From Spirochaetaceae bacterium (GTDB lineage Bacteria > Spirochaetota > Spirochaetia > DSM-27196 > PWMO01), in NCBI GenBank assembly GCA_007693485.1, contig REDM01000145.1, positions 1 to 45,154 on the forward strand: 45,154 nt of DNA. Direction: 5' to 3'. Shown in pieces: positions 43,665 to 45,154 of this stretch (its first letter is position 1; each line of letters starts with the position of its first letter). The translations under genes and the position numbers were made by a program. Under the pieces are notes generated by a model. That model saw only the letters and a list, made by a program, of their open reading frames with translations, searched no databases and was not told the origin of the DNA.

Positions 43665-45154
43665 TTATCGGGAGATATCCAGTTCCTTGATCAGTCGGGA
43701 CAGATACGTCCGCTGGATGCCCAGCACCTTCGCGGTGGTTGTCTGATTCCAGCCGTTCTGCTCCAGTGTATGCCGGATGAAATGTTTTTTGAAGACGTTC
43801 ACGGAATCTTTCAGCGTCTTTCCCACGTAGCGCTCTTCCTTCAGTGGCCCCCCGACGTGCAGGCCGAGATCGTCGCCCTGTATCTCGCTGGTGCGCGATA
43901 CCACGACTGCGCGCTCCACCGCATTCTCCAGCTCGCGAACGTTTCCCGGCCAGGAATACGAAAGCAGGGTATCCATCGCCTCCGAGCTGAAGCCGGAAAC
44001 CGGTTTCTTTGTCTCGCGCGCAAAACGCCGCAGAAAATGAGCGGCAAGCTCGGGGATATCCTCGGCACGTTCTCGCAACGGCGGAACGTAGAGCGGAAGA
44101 ACGTTCAGCCGATAGTACAGGTCGCGCCGAAACGTCCCGTCGGCAACCGCCTGGTCGATATCCTTGTTGGTGGCGGCGATAATGCGAACATCAACCCTGA
44201 TGGTTTCACTTGAACCAACGCGTTCAAAGGCCTGATGCTGCAGCACCCGGAGCATCTTGGCCTGAAGCGCCAGGGGCAGTTCTCCGATCTCATCCAGAAA
44301 TATCGTTCCTCCGTCGGCGAGCTCGAACCGCCCTCGACGGTCGCTCTGCGCGTCGGTGAAGGCACCTTTTACGTGGCCAAAGAGCTCGCTTTCCAGCAAC
44401 CCTCCGGGAAGCGCGGCACAGTTGACGCGCAGAAAGGGTCGGTCGCGTCGCGTGCTTCGAAGATGGATCTGTTCGGCGAAGAGCTCTTTACCGACTCCGC
44501 TCTCTCCCAGGATCAGAACCGATGAATCGGTAGGCGCCAGCCGTTCGACAATCGCCACGCGGTCTTTCATGACCGGCGATTCACATACAAAATGATGATA
44601 GCCCTGCTGCTCGACCATCTGGTCCTGCAGCAGAACAACTTCCCGACTGACGCGTTGAAACGACTGTGCGTTCTGAATGGCGAGCGCCGCCTGGGTGGCA
44701 AAGATCTCGAGCCACTGGCGGTCGTCTTCCTCGAAGGGCTTGCCGTCTTTCTTGTTCAGGATCTCGATCACACCAACACATCGCTCGTGAATCCGCATTG
44801 GCACGGCCATGATGGAGCGCGTTTCGTACCCCACCTGCTTTCCGATGTCGCCAAAGTAGCGCTCGTCTTCATCAACATCGTTGACGATCAGGGAACGGTT
44901 GTGCTGCGCAACCCATCCGGCAATTCCCTCACCGAGGTTGAGGGAATATTTTTGGACCTCGGAGCCCTTGGCGCCAAGCGCGATCTCAAAGTAGAGCTTG
45001 TTGTTCTCCGGGCGCACCAAGAGGAGAGACGAAGCTTCACCTCCGCTCAACCGGGTGGCAGATTCGAGAATGGTGTGAAGCAGACCACGCGCATCCGAAT
45101 AGTCGGAGTTGATCTGCGCGTTGATCTCGATGAGAGTTTCGAGCTTCCGCTGGT
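43665..45154 (-). CDS. GAF-AAA-Fis sigma-54-dependent activator, 5' end outside the window
   Basis: The C-terminal part (about 496 residues) of a bacterial enhancer-binding protein. A GAF domain (window edge to about 44610) starts before the window; a TTG at 45048-45050 that looks like a start is internal, since the frame runs on to the edge as KLETLIEINAQINSDYSD. The AAA domain has the Walker A GESGVGKE and Walker B-type GGTIFLDEIGELPLALQ. The sigma-54 contact loop, normally GAFTGA, reads GAFTDA (44349-44366). A Fis-type helix-turn-helix ends the protein (NQTTTAKVLGIQRTYLSRLIKEL). Target genes unknown. It is the first of the minus-strand cluster reaching 39.2 kb. Confidence 0.93.
   Translation of the reverse strand, partial: QRKLETLIEINAQINSDYSDARGLLHTILESATRLSGGEASSLLLVRPENNKLYFEIALGAKGSEVQKYSLNLGEGIAGWVAQHNRSLIVNDVDEDERYFGDIGKQVGYETRSIMAVPMRIHERCVGVIEILNKKDGKPFEEDDRQWLEIFATQAALAIQNAQSFQRVSREVVLLQDQMVEQQGYHHFVCESPVMKDRVAIVERLAPTDSSVLILGESGVGKELFAEQIHLRSTRRDRPFLRVNCAALPGGLLESELFGHVKGAFTDAQSDRRGRFELADGGTIFLDEIGELPLALQAKMLRVLQHQAFERVGSSETIRVDVRIIAATNKDIDQAVADGTFRRDLYYRLNVLPLYVPPLRERAEDIPELAAHFLRRFARETKKPVSGFSSEAMDTLLSYSWPGNVRELENAVERAVVVSRTSEIQGDDLGLHVGGPLKEERYVGKTLKDSVNVFKKHFIRHTLEQNGWNQTTTAKVLGIQRTYLSRLIKELDISR

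Noticed and set aside
45048-45050. TTG as the start of the sigma-54 activator
   Set aside because: The frame stays open to the window edge with GAF-like sequence, so the gene is truncated.

Overview
The window looks like a chromosomal housekeeping stretch from a high-GC, motile spirochaete (order Spirochaetales; species not determinable). The clearest markers are a periplasmic-type core flagellin (FlaB) on the minus strand, a 1353-residue outer-membrane protein that joins a treponemal-type barrel domain to FlgD-like Ig repeats and an OmpA-like domain with the spirochaete GHAVN variant, and several large proteins recognisable only as spirochaete-type hypotheticals. No insertion sequence, prophage, CRISPR array or toxin-antitoxin pair is visible. 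The window opens inside a TPR-like protein and closes inside a sigma-54 activator.

Layout. 0.9-7.5 kb (+): a translation/RNA-maturation operon ffh-rpsP-khpA-rimM-trmD-rplS, continuing into a FliK-like and an FlhB-C-terminal-like gene (the ylqG-ylqH arrangement of Firmicutes), an HD-GYP protein, a YraN-type nuclease and a 50-aa ORF. 7.5-10.4 kb: a secreted HEAT-like protein (-), then coaD, rpmF, acpP, terminator, rnc (+). 10.4-12.7 kb (-): cca and flaB, with a sigma-28 promoter and a leader resembling CsrA-controlled flagellin leaders. 12.9-16.8 kb: a large soluble unknown protein, an SPFH-like protein (-), a small membrane protein and map. 16.8-17.1 kb: tRNA-Thr(UGU) and tRNA-Tyr(GUA), each with its own promoter. 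17.2-28.5 kb (+): YkgJ-like and metallo-beta-lactamase-fold proteins, a 62-aa ORF, the giant OmpA/Ig protein, mltG, dnaG, rpoD and a zinc-ribbon coiled-coil protein with a long acidic tail. 28.5-28.9 kb: rnpB, the RNase P RNA. 29.0-38.2 kb (+): a TPR protein, the rod-shape operon mreB-mreC-mreD-mrdA-rodA and a fused radical-SAM/DUF2344 protein. 38.2-45.2 kb (-): mazG, a small membrane protein, a putative lipoprotein, a CHASE2 adenylate cyclase, a YfgM-like TPR protein and a GAF-AAA-Fis activator.

Themes. Two proteins that normally use structural zinc lack the ligands: DnaG has lost three of four zinc-binding residues and ribosomal protein L32 has no cysteine. Several first genes of transcription units (coaD, cca, the HEAT, SPFH and 113-aa genes) have a -10 hexamer only 5-8 nt before the start codon and no Shine-Dalgarno sequence, which predicts leaderless mRNAs; most operon-internal genes, and flaB, have good Shine-Dalgarno sequences. 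The HD-GYP protein lacks two expected metal-ligand histidines. Family assignments rest on reading motifs; no database search or alignment was run.
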